A stretch of 64,000 nt of DNA from positions 1-64,000 of the forward strand of contig BLJB01000059.1 of NCBI GenBank assembly GCA_013423325.1, given 5' to 3'. The DNA is from Usnea hakonensis. Taxonomy: Eukaryota; Ascomycota; Lecanoromycetes; Lecanorales; Parmeliaceae. Made by a program: the position numbers and the translations under genes. The notes beneath the pieces were generated by a model. That model made no database searches, had not been told where the DNA came from, and saw nothing but the letters and a program-made list of their open reading frames with translations. Positions 22,406 through 33,146 of this stretch are shown here, piece by piece (the first letter of the stretch is position 1; every line of letters begins with the position of its first letter).

Positions 22406-23257
22406 TCGTAATACGACATGGCAACTGCAGCGAGTTCTCTTGAGTGGAATGTTCTTTGCATGGGCTCATTGGTGATCCACGCCGTAGGAGGGATTGCTGG
22501 TTGCAAACCGGTATGTTATTATATTTATAGTCTGGTAGCGATGTATGTTGCACCTCACCCAAACTTTGAGGCTATCCAATTGACGGAATGCCGGATCTCC
22601 ATGGACCGAAAAATCCTGGTACACGTCCCGTGCGTCACGTTTGAGAACATGTCGTTCATAGTTTTGCTAATCCCTCCAGATAACCTTGAGATAGTCTGAT
22701 CGCCTTCGCTTACGACCCCCATCTTGGTCAGTCATCTGTGTCATCCAGTCGGATGAGCAATCTCAGACGCGATTCGCGGTAGACCAAGACCGGGAGATTT
22801 CTCCATGTGAGCGCCTCTTCCAACAGAGATCGTTATATGCTTTGCGCTCTCCATGGGGTAGAGGAGCACCTGCCTCACTCAGCTAGTCGTGGATGACTGA
22901 GTCGGGCTTCCGAGCCTCCGCGGATAATGCCTGCAGTCCCGATGCAGACGGGGCACCTTGCACCGAATGGATTCCTCCGGTACGCACAGTCCGATACGAA
23001 TTTGAAGAAGATCCCGAGCAAGCTCAGTGCTCGGGTCTTCAGTCTCGGCCTGATAGAGGAGCTGATGAGTCGACCTAGGAGGTGTCCGGTGGGCAAATAA
23101 AGCCGGCACATCACGTGCCGTCAAGCCAGGGACATAAATGTTTTGATGGAGATGCTGATGAATCTCCACTGGCCTATTGGGTGACCACCAGTCAGGGACG
23201 AAGTTAGGTAATTGTGTACGTTGTGGTTGTTCAAGACAAGCTGTCTTGACACGAGTG

Positions 23258-23457
23258 GTCTACCATGTTATGTACGACATCTTCACATGTTGCCAATAGC
23301 CGTTCGCAATAGGAACGCCACAATGGGAGACTGTCTTCGATGGAAAGAGGAGTTGCTCCAATTTCTGGGACAGTTCGCAATTTCCGCGGGCGACCTCTGA
23401 GAAGTCCGGCTCTGTCCACCCGATGAGGCGCTTCAATTGGAACCGGCCTTCTTCTCC
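23258..23457. repeat. Tandem direct repeat, copy A (~200 bp)
   Basis: Runs from tctaccatgttatgtacgac to the aaccggccttcttc segment. Nearly identical to copy B at 23490-23695; I see only scattered substitutions (taggaacg/tcggaacg, cttcgatg/ctccgatg, cagttcgc/caggtcgc) and a small deletion after caattgg. Confidence 0.85.
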
Positions 23458-23489
23458 GGTCGCCGAAACCTTTCAACCAAGAGGCTTCG

Positions 23490-23695
23490 CTCTACCATGT
23501 TATATACGACATCTTCACATGTTGCCAATAGCCGTTCGCAATCGGAACGCCACAATGGGAGACTGTCTCCGATGGAAAGAGGAGTTGCTCCAATTTCTGG
23601 GACAGGTCGCAATTTCCGCGGGCGACCTCTGAGAAGTCCGGCTCTGTCCACCCGATGAGGCGCTTTAATTGGAAGGCAAGGAACCGGCCTTCTTC
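23490..23695. repeat. Tandem direct repeat, copy B (~200 bp)
   Basis: Second copy of the repeat, 232 bp after copy A. It keeps the ggcaag segment missing from copy A and is continuous with the longer minus-strand reading frame, so it is probably the original copy and A the duplicate. Confidence 0.85.
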
Positions 23696-23935
23696 TTCGT
23701 TGTTGACGCCCTTAAGCGCGCTCTCCAGTGACATCTCCTCAAGGAAACCGGCAAATGCCACGATTACATGCTGAAGACTTTCGACTGTGCCAAAGCGTTG
23801 CGAAAACCAACTCTGTTCCCATTGGCCTTCTGTCTCAAGATCTTGCATGTAGTTTTTGACTCGAGGATCTTGGAACATACAACGAAATAGCTCTGCGGCT
23901 CTGCCGTTGTGACGAGAGTTGGTTGATTGATGAGA

Positions 23936-24865
23936 TCAGGACTACTCCCCAATGCCACACCCTTCCCTCCCTCCTCCCTCACCATCCAACAATCTCCCAG
24001 AAAAGCATTCCAACGACCAACAACAAACCCGGGGCCAGTACTCAAGCCCCAGCGACCGAGCCCATGGTGGCTCAGCGCCTTTCTCGTCCATTGGCGGGAA
24101 ATTCGAGAGCTCCCCTTTTCGTGGACTCGCCGGACGATTGAGGGGACACCGTGTAAACAAAGTATATGAATATATATGTATATTCTCCATCCTGTGTAGT
24201 ATCTCAAAGAGAGGAGGAGATAGAGGTGGGACTAGACGGAGATGAAAGAGGGTTTGCCAGGTAAAGCCAAAGTGAGAAGAGAGTACGATTCACGATTCTA
24301 TTTTTGTAGCACGGAGGCCGACCGGGGGGGAGCGAGTGTGGAAGTGAACTTTGCACCCGAGATTTACAGCCTGCAGGGACACTCTTCATCAGCCTTCGGG
24401 TACTAATAGAATCACATTTCATGAAGAAAGCCTTACCATCTGCGTAGAACCTGCACTAGGGATACATCTGAACTGAGTCCGACATCGCACGCAGCGTAGA
24501 ATAGGCTATGTGGTGTAATGGAGGGCTGTGTTGTGAACGTTGATGTGAAGCACCACCGCTGCAAGCTCTTCGAAAGTCATACTGATCATCTGCTCTGCTT
24601 TCTGGCAATGATGGCTAAGGGAGTGCAAGGGCGTCTTCTTGATGAAGAACCATGTATATAAAGACATTGGCATCACTGTACTGTGCACACAAGAGCATAA
24701 TATAATGATAAGAAGGAAGAAGGAAAGGTGTACATGTGGTAGTATTTGTATGTATAAGAGAATGTTATAATGATGAGAAAGTAGGAAGGAGGAAGGTGGA
24801 AGATGGTGGAATATATAGACATGGAAGCCTCTCGGAGCATAGTGACATACAAAAAAGAGTGACAA
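23936..24865. other. Gene-poor stretch, no gene seen
   Basis: Short open frames on both strands with no family resemblance; several overlap each other completely, which is typical of non-coding sequence. A (gaaggagg)-rich run lies near 24780-24805. Confidence 0.45.
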
Positions 24866-24958
24866 GAGCCACGTAAGCCGGTGTGATACTGAGGGGTATG
24901 AAGTCCGGATTTGTGAATTCAATAAAGTGAATTCCGAGAGCACGGACTGTGTTTAAGG
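24866..24958. repeat. Direct repeat pair, copy 1 (~90 bp)
   Basis: Begins agagccacgtaagccggtgt and continues through tgaggggtatgaagt, caataaagtgaatt and agcacggactgtgttta. Copy 2 is at 24977-25071. Confidence 0.8.
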
Positions 24959-24976
24959 ACATATGAAAACATATTC

Positions 24977-25071
24977 ACATAAGCCACGTACGCCCGCCGG
25001 ATATTGAGGGGTATGAAGTTTGGACTTGTGAATCCAATAAAGTGAATTCGGAGAGCACGGACTGTGTTTAG
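24977..25071. repeat. Direct repeat pair, copy 2 (~90 bp)
   Basis: Same order of blocks as copy 1 (gccacgta, gaggggtatgaagt, tgtgaat-caataaagtgaatt, gagagcacggactgtgttta), about 113 bp downstream, same orientation, with roughly ten differences. Confidence 0.8.
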
Positions 25072-26113
25072 GCCTAACAGGAGGAGAATATCAAAAAAGT
25101 GTCAAGAAAGTGTCTGCTGAGAATTGAGGGGAGATGTGAAGTTGTGAATTTGAGGGGCGTGGAATTGGAGGGGGCGAAATTGAAGGGGCACGTGCAACTT
25201 CGTGGTGGTGTTTAATTAGGAAGGGTTTTGTGATCCAATGAAATAAAGAGAGGCTGACAGAAACAGTCATGGAAATGTTTTCAAGTGATTTCTCTCCAGC
25301 AGGGAACAGAAAAAAATAGAATAAATCCAAGCAGGTGACCATTCGATTTATGCGCCACCGCTTCCAGCCTATCAGAAGAGTGAGTGGTCTTCCTGCTAAT
25401 TAGGATGTACTATAAGCCCATATCTTTATCAACAGGCAAAGTATCTTTCCACTCCGAGAGAAGCGGAGCACCATGACCGTCTTACTCTGGTTTCCTAGTA
25501 TAGCTGCTTGGATTATGCAGCAAGTCTTAGGTCAACTGCAGTACATAGAGGAGAAAAGCCTGGCCTTTTGGTCTGTTGTAGGAGTCGATAGATCTGTATC
25601 AAAGGATGACTAAGGTATGTTTAGTAGTCTTTAGATAATTCTTGAAACAATGTAAGAACACAAAATGCACACTGCTCCGTCATGAGATGGCTGGACCTCT
25701 TACTGCATGTCCTGCACGGAAAAGTGTCCGGACGATTAAAATATGATGTATAAGATTTGAAAGTCCAGCGTACTTAGAGAGCGCGGCCATCTCGCTGGAC
25801 CTGGTAAGCTACGTCTTCGTGCTCTAGATCTTACCATTAAGTCACCCACATCTTCGCCCCCTAGAAAAAAAACACTGCCATATGAGACGGGACCTAGATT
25901 CATATCCCCTAGCGCATATAGCAAGTAAAGATCAAAGATAGCTTTACACAACCACGGATTTGTTGACGAGCATGTATCTTCGTTGTGCAGGAAGCCTGTG
26001 ATTCGGATCTTTCTGTTTGCTGCAGCGGGCAATGCGGATAAAGAGAACAACTTTTTACTTCTTTGATTTCCAGCATACATGTGGTTGTACAAAAAGGAGC
26101 TAGCTTTGCTTTT
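25072..26113. other. Gene-poor stretch, no gene seen
   Basis: No supported gene. The best open frame (25736-26092, minus) has no recognisable motif. This is the 3' side of the DUF7730-like gene and the end of the repeat-bearing block. Confidence 0.4.
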
Positions 26114-27304
26114 TCACACGGCATGGACAACCTTTTGCCCGTCACCCTCTTTGTTCGGAGGTGGATTGGCTACGCTCTCGGGTTCGGTTTGGATTCTTGG
26201 CCTATACATGGAAGCCTTGATCTTTGCATCATATTCGCGCTCTCTCCGGCATTTCTCCTTCCATTTCAGCTGATCCTCAGCGTAAATCTGCGCTCCCTTT
26301 GGATTGAGAAGAATTGCCCGAAGTCCCTCGGCAAAATCCTGTCGGTCCGCTTTCGTCCATAGATGGTCTTCCGACTCCATAACTGGGGTTTCGACAACAA
26401 TCTCAACGTCTGTCAATGGCAAGGTCGAGAGCTTCTTCAGACCATCAAAATGCGTGGTGATGTACAGAAGGTCGTGGCTTTTGGAGTATTCATAGCTTCC
26501 AAAGAGCAGCTTATGCTCCATATTCAAACGGAGACGTCGTAAACCAGAGAGAGAGCGGACCAGTGCCATATTGAGAGACTTGTTCCATTGGTAGTCGACC
26601 CATTCCATCTGCAAGCGAAGACTCTCGATTAAGCGCTTCTGGTGAATGGTCCGGGTCATCATGAAGCGTCTGAACGTCACAGAATCGGCAAAGGAGAAAG
26701 TGTTGGATGTCCATAGTATATTGTTAGCTTCAACATATATCTGCCGACATGACCGAAGGACACTAAGGCGCATCATCTCATGGTCGAAATAGCCCCACTT
26801 CCCGTGAAATTCTTCTGGTTCAGGAGTGTGATAGCCAAGATCCGACTCGCAAGCGTGGTGTGACTGCAATAAAAAGGTTTCTCCGTCCGAGCTAAATCTT
26901 CTGTCTTCCTGAGCCTCCGGGCAATCCCTTTCGCAAACCACGTGCCTCCAAGCGCTTCCACATGTTTCATGGAGCTGCCGAGACCAAGTCATCGCACTAT
27001 GCAACTCCTCATTCGTCTCAAAGCTAAGTTCGTCGTCATAGAGGTAGCGAAAATGTATCAAACGATTCCCAAGCACCTCACTCCATATATTATTGCGGAT
27101 CTCGAGGGGCAGTCGGAGCAGCGGTGAAGTCAGTGCATTCTGGTTGATACTTAGAACGATATGTCAGTGACCGCATCGCTTGATCTGAGATTGGGTAAGA
27201 TACAGTGCCTTGGTAGCGGCGTTCTTAGGAGCAGAGAAGGCAACCCGCTTCCTGCCCTTTCGCCTGTTGAAGGTCTTCTCCTCCGGACTCTTTCGCTTGG
27301 TCAT
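26114..27304 (-). CDS. DUF7730-like (F-box-like) protein
   Basis: Two exons, 27204-27304 and 26114-27149, with a 54-nt intron, give 378 residues. The basic N-terminus MTKRKSPEEKTFNRRKGRKR resembles a nuclear signal. Across the junction the frame reads NALTSPLLRLPLEIRNNIWS then EVLGNRLIHF, the hallmark of the fungal DUF7730/F-box-like family: a short LPxEIRNxIW helix followed by a domain with RLSVLRSCRQIYVEANNILW and LRRLRLNME. The C-terminal 60 residues are charged and basic. Such proteins are numerous in Pezizomycotina and mostly uncharacterised; a role as a ubiquitin-ligase adaptor is only suggested by the F-box-like start. Without the first exon the gene would appear to begin at the internal Met of MLGNRLIHF. 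Confidence 0.82.
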
Positions 27305-28291
27305 GATACGGCACAATGAATCACCAACTTTGGCTCGGTCGCTTATAGATGTCTAAAGTAATCAATTGGTGCTGCGGAAGCCATTCGATGTAGACAGGAC
27401 GTTTGTAGCACTAATGACGCGTCTAAAGATCCTAAGCAAGCTTGACGCGCCCTGAACTGATGTATCTTACCTTAGGTACCTTACCTTACTTAAGTAAGTT
27501 ACTACTCTAGCGGTAACTTATATCAGGGCAGCTTCGCCTGTCACCCTACAATTGTACCGAGAACACGTCTTTTGAAGCTATATCTAATCTACGCTACTGT
27601 CCCCTTCATGTAAATACCGTGATTTAAGTACAGGCGCTTGAGGGTGAGATTCTATCGCCCTCCGTCACCGTATCCCTACATAGCTTATCCTAGCTCACCC
27701 TCTCCTAGCTGCGATCACCTTTAGAAGGAGAGCCGGAGAAATAGGGATACAAATAAGCATCATAGATTGTCGACCGTCCGTTATCCTCCTGCGGTTTTTG
27801 TTTGGAGTCAGATTCTACTACCTTACGAGGTTATCACCATCGACTTTCCTTCCCTCGGAGCGTTTGGGACATCGACTAAAGCAAAACTTGTTGGAAATAA
27901 AATAACGTCCAGAAAATAGTACCAGTGGTGATAGTAATATGATGAAGCAAAGCAGATGTAACAGTGCTAGAGCTATACAATAGATTTATAGAATAGATGA
28001 GGCCTTTGAAAGGTGTCTGATATATGGGATCTCATGGACTCGGACCTAACAGGTATGCAATCCAAAATCCTTTCCCTACATCTCCTGTTGTTCACAATGA
28101 CTCCGGGAGGATACAAAATATTGGAGCTCATGCAGTGGTTGCTATCGGAGGTTTCCTGCGACATTACTCGCTGGCCTGCCAGCATGGCTCTTCTTGCAGC
28201 GTGATTATGCGTGTCCAAATCGTTCTCGCAGTAGAAAAAATCTCCTTGACAGACCACGAAATGTGGGCTTGTCCAGCAGTAGACCTCTAAT
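27305..28291. other. Intergenic region with palindromic TACCTTAC motifs
   Basis: Around 27470-27503 lies taccttaggtaccttacctt followed by acttaagtaagttac, a cluster of short palindromes related to the motif seen in other intergenic regions. A weak minus-strand frame at 27973-28257 (ends ...RPHLFYKSIV) overlaps the 3' region of the small ORF at 28292-28486. I do not call it a gene. Confidence 0.4.
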
Positions 28292-28486
28292 TCAATAGGC
28301 CAGAGCTAGAGCGCCCATAGAGAAGTGACCACCACCGCCACCAATTGTCCGAGTCAGTTCCTGAAAAGATAAGGTTCAGATATGGTCTCCTCTGGCTTTG
28401 GCGACTTCAGCGAAGTCTACTGACTGAGAGCGGGCAGCTGATGCGTTGCTGAAGACCCTACCATTGAAAAAGTACCTCATGATCAT
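28292..28486 (-). CDS. Small ORF with in-frame TGA (possible intron or nonsense)
   Basis: From ATG at 28486 the frame reads MIMRYFFNGRVFSNASAARS, then QSVDFAEVAKARGDHI, TGA (28376-28378), and continues in the same frame TLSFQELTRTIGGGGGHFSM then GALALAY and TGA (28292-28294). The second half is Gly-rich and looks deliberate. Two readings are possible. An intron of 45 nt (GTCGCC to CTTATCTTTTCAG) or 60 nt (GTAGAC to the same acceptor) would remove the stop in phase; the pyrimidine-rich acceptor with ctgaac upstream is good. Otherwise TGA is a CGA-to-TGA nonsense change. About 49-65 codons; the family is not recognised. Confidence 0.4.
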
Positions 28487-28689
28487 GAACTTTCTTATCC
28501 TCGCTGACGTTCGTCATAAACGGAAGACCTATAGGGAAGATGAGATTTCAGGCGTGAGACTGGCTGGGATGCTGGATCGACCGCAGGACAAAATCAAAGG
28601 GCCACAATTTTCAGCTGGTTCTTCCGTAATCCAATCATACTTTTAATCGAACCAGCGAAAAAATTGTTTGGCCAAAATTAGGCACCGTC

Positions 28690-29385
28690 TTATTTAGGCG
28701 CATCCAGGACCTGTGCGACAAACCCACTGGAAAATCTGGCCATCTGCTCGTATGCAACGGCGAAGCCATTGTTTTCCCCGTAATATGGGTCGGCCACCTG
28801 TTCCCTTCCCTTTCCACCAAAGTCTCCAAACAACATCACCTTTGCCGACAGCTTGTCTTTGGTCATTCCAGCGTGGTTATTCTTGATTGATCGTGTCCTC
28901 AACCGCAGTAGGTCATGCTCATTCGATTTATCCATCGCCAGTATATAATCGAAATTATCAAAATCTGCGACTTGTATCTTGCGTGCCGAATGCTCGTAGT
29001 CCACGATGCCGTTATCCTGCAGTGTGGTCATTGTTCGTGGATCCGGAGAGTCGCCCTCGTCTATGAATTCCCAGAATCAGCGTCGATCGTGCAGGACAAC
29101 GTCCTAAACCTCCTGTTAGTTGTACGTACGATAGGCTCCTGTACCGCACGAATCGATATGACCAAGACGCTGGTCCGAAGCCGTAACAGAGCGAAATACG
29201 GCTTCGGCCATTGGAGAGCGACATATATTGCCTAGACAGACGAAAAGCACTGAGATTGGCCGTGAGGAAGCCGTGGAAGTCTTTGCAATCGTTCCATCTG
29301 CAGATATTCCGTGCTTTTGCGATGTATGGACAGTGTGATTCAAGAAAGAATCAGTGGTCAGGTTATGTAAGGCTGCCATGGTCAT
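28690..29385 (-). CDS. Low-molecular-weight protein tyrosine phosphatase
   Basis: Cytosolic phosphatase acting on phosphotyrosine and small acyl or aryl phosphates. Two exons, 29130-29385 and 28690-29060, with a 69-nt intron, give 208 residues. The P-loop CLGNICR (C-x5-R) is at residues 50-56 within VLFVCLGNICRSPMAEAVF. The junction reads CGTGAY then HEGDSPDPRT. The general acid loop is DPYYGE, and NFDYILAMDKSNEHDL is the typical central segment. The N-terminal extension of about 44 residues is longer than in the minimal enzyme (about 155-160 aa) and polar; no closer in-frame ATG is available except Met3. Divergent from the chitin synthase gene. Confidence 0.92.
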
Positions 29386-29953
29386 TGGATGGAATCCTCT
29401 GGGAGTGGCTACTGGCGGATCTATCTATCAGAGTCCCTCAAACGTGGGGGTTCGGATATGGTCCGAGATCTTGGCATGTACGGTGTACCACAATACCTTT
29501 GTCTTTTCGTGTCGCAGTGTGGCTGAGGCTTAGGAAGCTTACGGGGCTCGGGGTGGTTACTCTATTTACGGACTACAGGCAACACCCTTGAACCTTCCCT
29601 CCCCAATCCAATCTCCGCCCACTATATAAGTGTTTCAACGTCCTCATGAAACCGCAAGGCTTTCCTCTTGCTACTGCAGATTCACCAAAGTCACACAATC
29701 ATTATGCATAGTGAGCACACTACTAAATAGAGACTTTGAAGCTATTCTCGAATTTAGGCGCGGCGCACATTGTTTACTAGCTTGTGAAGTAGCCTTGCCC
29801 TTCATCCTTTGCACATGCATTCTTAACAAAGACAGGTTCCAGTGTCTCATATTGCCTTTGTTTCATTGGCTACCGTCATCTCCTCCATTCCTCCTGCGAC
29901 AGTCATTGTTCCTCGCCTACTTCGCCCCAATCTTTTTGTGACGTCCGCTCGCC
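29386..29953. promoter_or_regulatory. Divergent promoter, LMW-PTP / chitin synthase
   Basis: 568 bp between two divergent coding starts. A ctatataag at 29622-29630 (cccactatataagtgtttc) is a TATA-like element oriented toward the chitin synthase, and the stretch nearer 29900 is T/C-rich. No coding signal. Confidence 0.5.
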
Positions 29954-32918
29954 ATGTCATACAATCGCTTAGGTACTGCTGTTTGATTCTACCCTCCATC
30001 GTCTTTGTTCGAATCGACTCCATAGACTCGCGCGCTGGCAGCTTGCTTCTCTGATCCCATAACATCTACGTAAACCTCACATACGCTGATCCTTTAAATC
30101 TCACAGATCCCTTCAATCAAAATCCAGAAGACGAAGAGTACAACGGCCACCCCATGGATCCTCGCCACGCCGCTGGTCGGACGCCTTCTCCAGGTCAGCC
30201 CCTTCATGGCTATCAATTAGAAGAAGGACCATACAGACCGCATCAGACCCCAATACAAATGCAGATGGGGCAGGGCGACAGATTGGCCGCGCAGCCGACC
30301 TACTCCGTTCAGAATATTGGAAATTCATATGACCACAATGAACATTATGAGGCGCAAAACCCAGTCTCAGCTCACGACTATGGTTATGGTGGAGGCGAAT
30401 ATGCGATCTCTCCAGAAGACCACCATGACCAGTACTTTACGGAGCCGTATGAGCCCCACCCACAAGACCAGGGACAATACTACGATGATAATGACCACCA
30501 GCCCATATTGCAGCCTGATAATGCGTATGGACCTAATCCGCAGGATCCCGGCCCTGGTCTTACCGGCGCCTACGATGGTGTTCAACCCGGCCCGAATCCT
30601 AGTCCGGCGCCAATCAGACGATGGAAGACTGTGAAGGAAGTTCAGCTGTTTAACGGAAATCTTGTCCTTGATTGTCCCATACCACCTAAGCTGTTGAGCC
30701 AAGTCCCGCATGCGCAGGCCCCTGAAAGAGACGAGTTCACACACATGCGATATTCGGCAGCCACCTGTGATCCTTCAGAGTTCTACGACTCGAGATTCAC
30801 GCTGCGGCAACGGCTGTTTGCCAAGCCTCGAAATACAGAGTTGTTCATTGTAGTCACAATGTACAACGAAGATGAGTTTCTATTCGCGAGGACCATGACG
30901 GGTGTATTCAAAAATATTGAGCATATGTGTTCGCGGACGAACAGCAAAACGTGGGGAAAAGAGGCCTGGAAGAAAATCGTGGTGTGTATAGTCAGTGACG
31001 GACGTGCGAAGATCAACCCTCGAACCAGAGCTGTGCTAGCAGGTCTGGGTGTGTATCAAGATGGTATTGCCAAGCAGCAAGTTAATGGCAAGGACGTGAC
31101 AGCACACATCTACGAATACACGACCCAAATAGGCATGGAGCTGAAAGGCAAGACTGTCCAACTCAAACCTAAGGGAGCTACCCCTGTGCAAATGGTGTTT
31201 TGCTTGAAGGAAAAGAATCAAAAGAAAATCAACTCCCATCGGTGGTTCTTCCAAGCCTTTGGTCGCGTCCTGGACCCAAATATTTGCGTCCTCTTGGATG
31301 CTGGTACAAAGCCAGGAAAGGATTCCATTTACCACTTATGGAAAGCCTTCGATCTAGAGCCCATGTGCGCCGGCGCCTGTGGCGAGATCAAGGTCATGTT
31401 GAGTGGGGGCAGGAAGCTCCTTAATCCATTGGTCGCAACACAGAATTTTGAATATAAGATGAGCAACATACTGGACAAACCGCTGGAGTCAGCTTTCGGG
31501 TTTATTTCTGTCCTGCCCGGGGCTTTCTCTGCCTACCGCTACATAGCGCTGCAAAACGATAAGACCGGTCAAGGCCCCCTCGAGAAGTATTTCAAGGGTG
31601 AGAAAATGCACGGTGCAAATGCTGGTGTATTCACCGCGAACATGTACCTGGCCGAAGATCGAATTCTGTGCTTTGAGCTCGTAGCAAAGCGGAATTGCAG
31701 ATGGATTCTCCAATATGTCAAATCATCTACGGGTGAAACTGATGTACCGGATGCCATGGCCGAATTCATTATGCAGCGAAGAAGATGGTTGAATGGGAGT
31801 TTTTTCGCAGCCATCTACGCCTTGGTACATTTCTATCAGATCTCACGAACTGATCACAGCTTTTTGAGAAAGATAATGTTTCTCGTCGAGTTCACCTACC
31901 AAACCATCAACATGATCTTCGCATGGTTTGCTATAGGTAATTTCTTCCTGGTCTTTCACATCCTTACCAACTCCCTCGGCGACAAAGATCTTCTCTCCAC
32001 CACAGGCCACATTCTTGGAATCGTCTCCGAATGGGCATACCTTGCCATCCTTCTCACTTGCTTCGTCCTGGCGCTAGGCAACCGGCCCCAGGGCTCTAAC
32101 AAGCTTTACATGAGCCAAGTTTATTTCTGGTGCGGCATAATGGCCTACCTGTTATTCGCTTCCGTCTTCATTACGGTCCGCTCTATTCAAATCGAGACGG
32201 CTCAGAAGGGCTTCAACGTCAAAGACCTCTTCGCCAACCAACTCTTCTTTACCCTCATTGTGTCCCTACTATCAACCTATATCCTCTATTTCGTCATCTC
32301 CTTCCTCTTCTTCGATCCTTGGCATCTCTTTACCAGCTTCATTCAGTATCTCCTCCTCACGCCAACCTACATCAACATCCTCAATGTTTACGCTTTCTGC
32401 AACACTCACGATATCACCTGGGGCACCAAAGGCGATGACAAAGCCGAAAAACTCCCCTCCGCGAATCTCAAACCCGGCGGCAAAGTCGACGTCGCTATCC
32501 CGCAAGACGATGGTGACCTGAATGCTCAATACGACGCCGAAATGCGCACCTTCGCTACAAAGCCTGTCAAGGAGGTCAAAGTCGTCAGCGAGGCGGAACG
32601 CCAAGAAGATTATTACAAGGGATTTAGAAGTGCGGTTGTGCTTTGCTGGATGTTCTGTAATTTGGCTCTTGCAGCGGTGGTGTTGGGTGTGGGGGGCCTG
32701 GAGACTGTAAAGGTCGGAAAAGAGACGACGGATGGGGCGCAGAGGAGTACGATTTATATGGCCGTGGTGCTGTGGTCAGTGGCAGGACTGTCGCTTTTTA
32801 GGTTCATTGGGGCCGTATGGTTTTTGATTGTTAGATTGGTGAGTCTTGTCCCCCTTTACCCGATGCTCCCCTTTCAGGCCCATTGCTAATACATGTGCTG
32901 CAGTTCCGAGGCGTCTGA
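29954..32918 (+). CDS. Chitin synthase (division 1, probably class III)
   Basis: Plasma-membrane GT2 enzyme polymerising GlcNAc from UDP-GlcNAc into wall chitin. Three exons: 29954-29972 (19 nt, MSYNRL), 30107-32838, and 32904-32918 (15 nt, FRGV). Total 921 residues. The first 150 residues are a hydrophilic Pro/Asn/Tyr-rich tail. The catalytic domain has ELFIVVTMYNEDEFLFARTM, VCIVSDGRAKINPRT, LLDAGTKPG, EDRILCFE (near 523) and the product-binding QRRRWLNGSFFA (near 562). Six or seven membrane segments follow, starting at FAWFAIGNFFLVFHIL. Sequences such as KVMLSGGRKLLNPLVATQNF and GEKMHGANAGVFTANMYLAE lean toward class III, which is often important for hyphal growth; class is from memory, not a tree. 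Confidence 0.93.
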
Positions 32919-33146
32919 TTGGGATCGTCATCATCGCGTGTCACGACCGCATCGGAGTCCATGTATGTGAAGCGTTTTGAAATTGCATCATGTCTGCAGT
33001 TAATACCCCGTGCATATACAGCGTGGCGTTTTGAAAATTAGATCCAGAACCTCAGCACTTGAGCGTTCAATAAGAGATTTAACGGCCGTGAAATCATACG
33101 GTCTGCATCGTCCCACACTACTTATACACCGTGAATCATCAACTCA

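Larger units (their letters stand above)
21543..22742 (-). pseudogene. Degenerate minus-strand coding relics with internal repeat
   Basis: Several stretches on the minus strand read like protein but are not joined by a clean model. From 22742 a frame starts MTDQDGGRKRRRSDYLKVIW, hits TAG, then continues QNYERHVLKRDARDVYQDFS and GDPAFRQLDSLKVWVR. Further on, the unit ANVVDNGKVVYR followed by VVKV-H--K-L occurs twice, about 475 bp apart (near 21850-21930 and 22330-22405), and VVKV-H-(D/N)-KVLA recurs within 21760-21860. The in-frame stops could mark introns (ctggagggattag is acceptor-like) or decay. I do not recognise the family. Treat as a candidate pseudogene or repeat-derived sequence rather than a finished gene model. 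Confidence 0.35.
22889..23935 (-). pseudogene. Unknown protein gene disrupted by a tandem duplication
   Basis: Minus-strand reading from about 23935: TNSRHNGRAAELFRCMFQDP, then KNYMQDLETEGQWEQSWFSQ, RFGTVESLQHVIVAFAGFLE, FQLKRLIGWTEPDFSEVARG and QHVKMSYITW, then TAG. A second copy of the FQLKRLIGWTEP to SYITW block follows, and after the same TAG the frame stays open: LPNFVPDWWSPNRPVEIHQH, then NIYVPGLTARDVPALFAHRT and on to a stop near 22889. The copies are offset by 232 bp, which is not a multiple of three, so the duplication shifts the frame. The family is not recognised. Both the repeated TAG and the frameshift suggest it is broken, although the TAG could be part of a gtag intron start. 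Confidence 0.5.

Noticed and set aside
27973..28257. 94-codon minus-strand frame (QGDFFYCENDLDTHNHAARR)
   Set aside because: No known family, sits just 3' of the small ORF at 28292-28486, and no start or splice context supports it; may be untranslated sequence.
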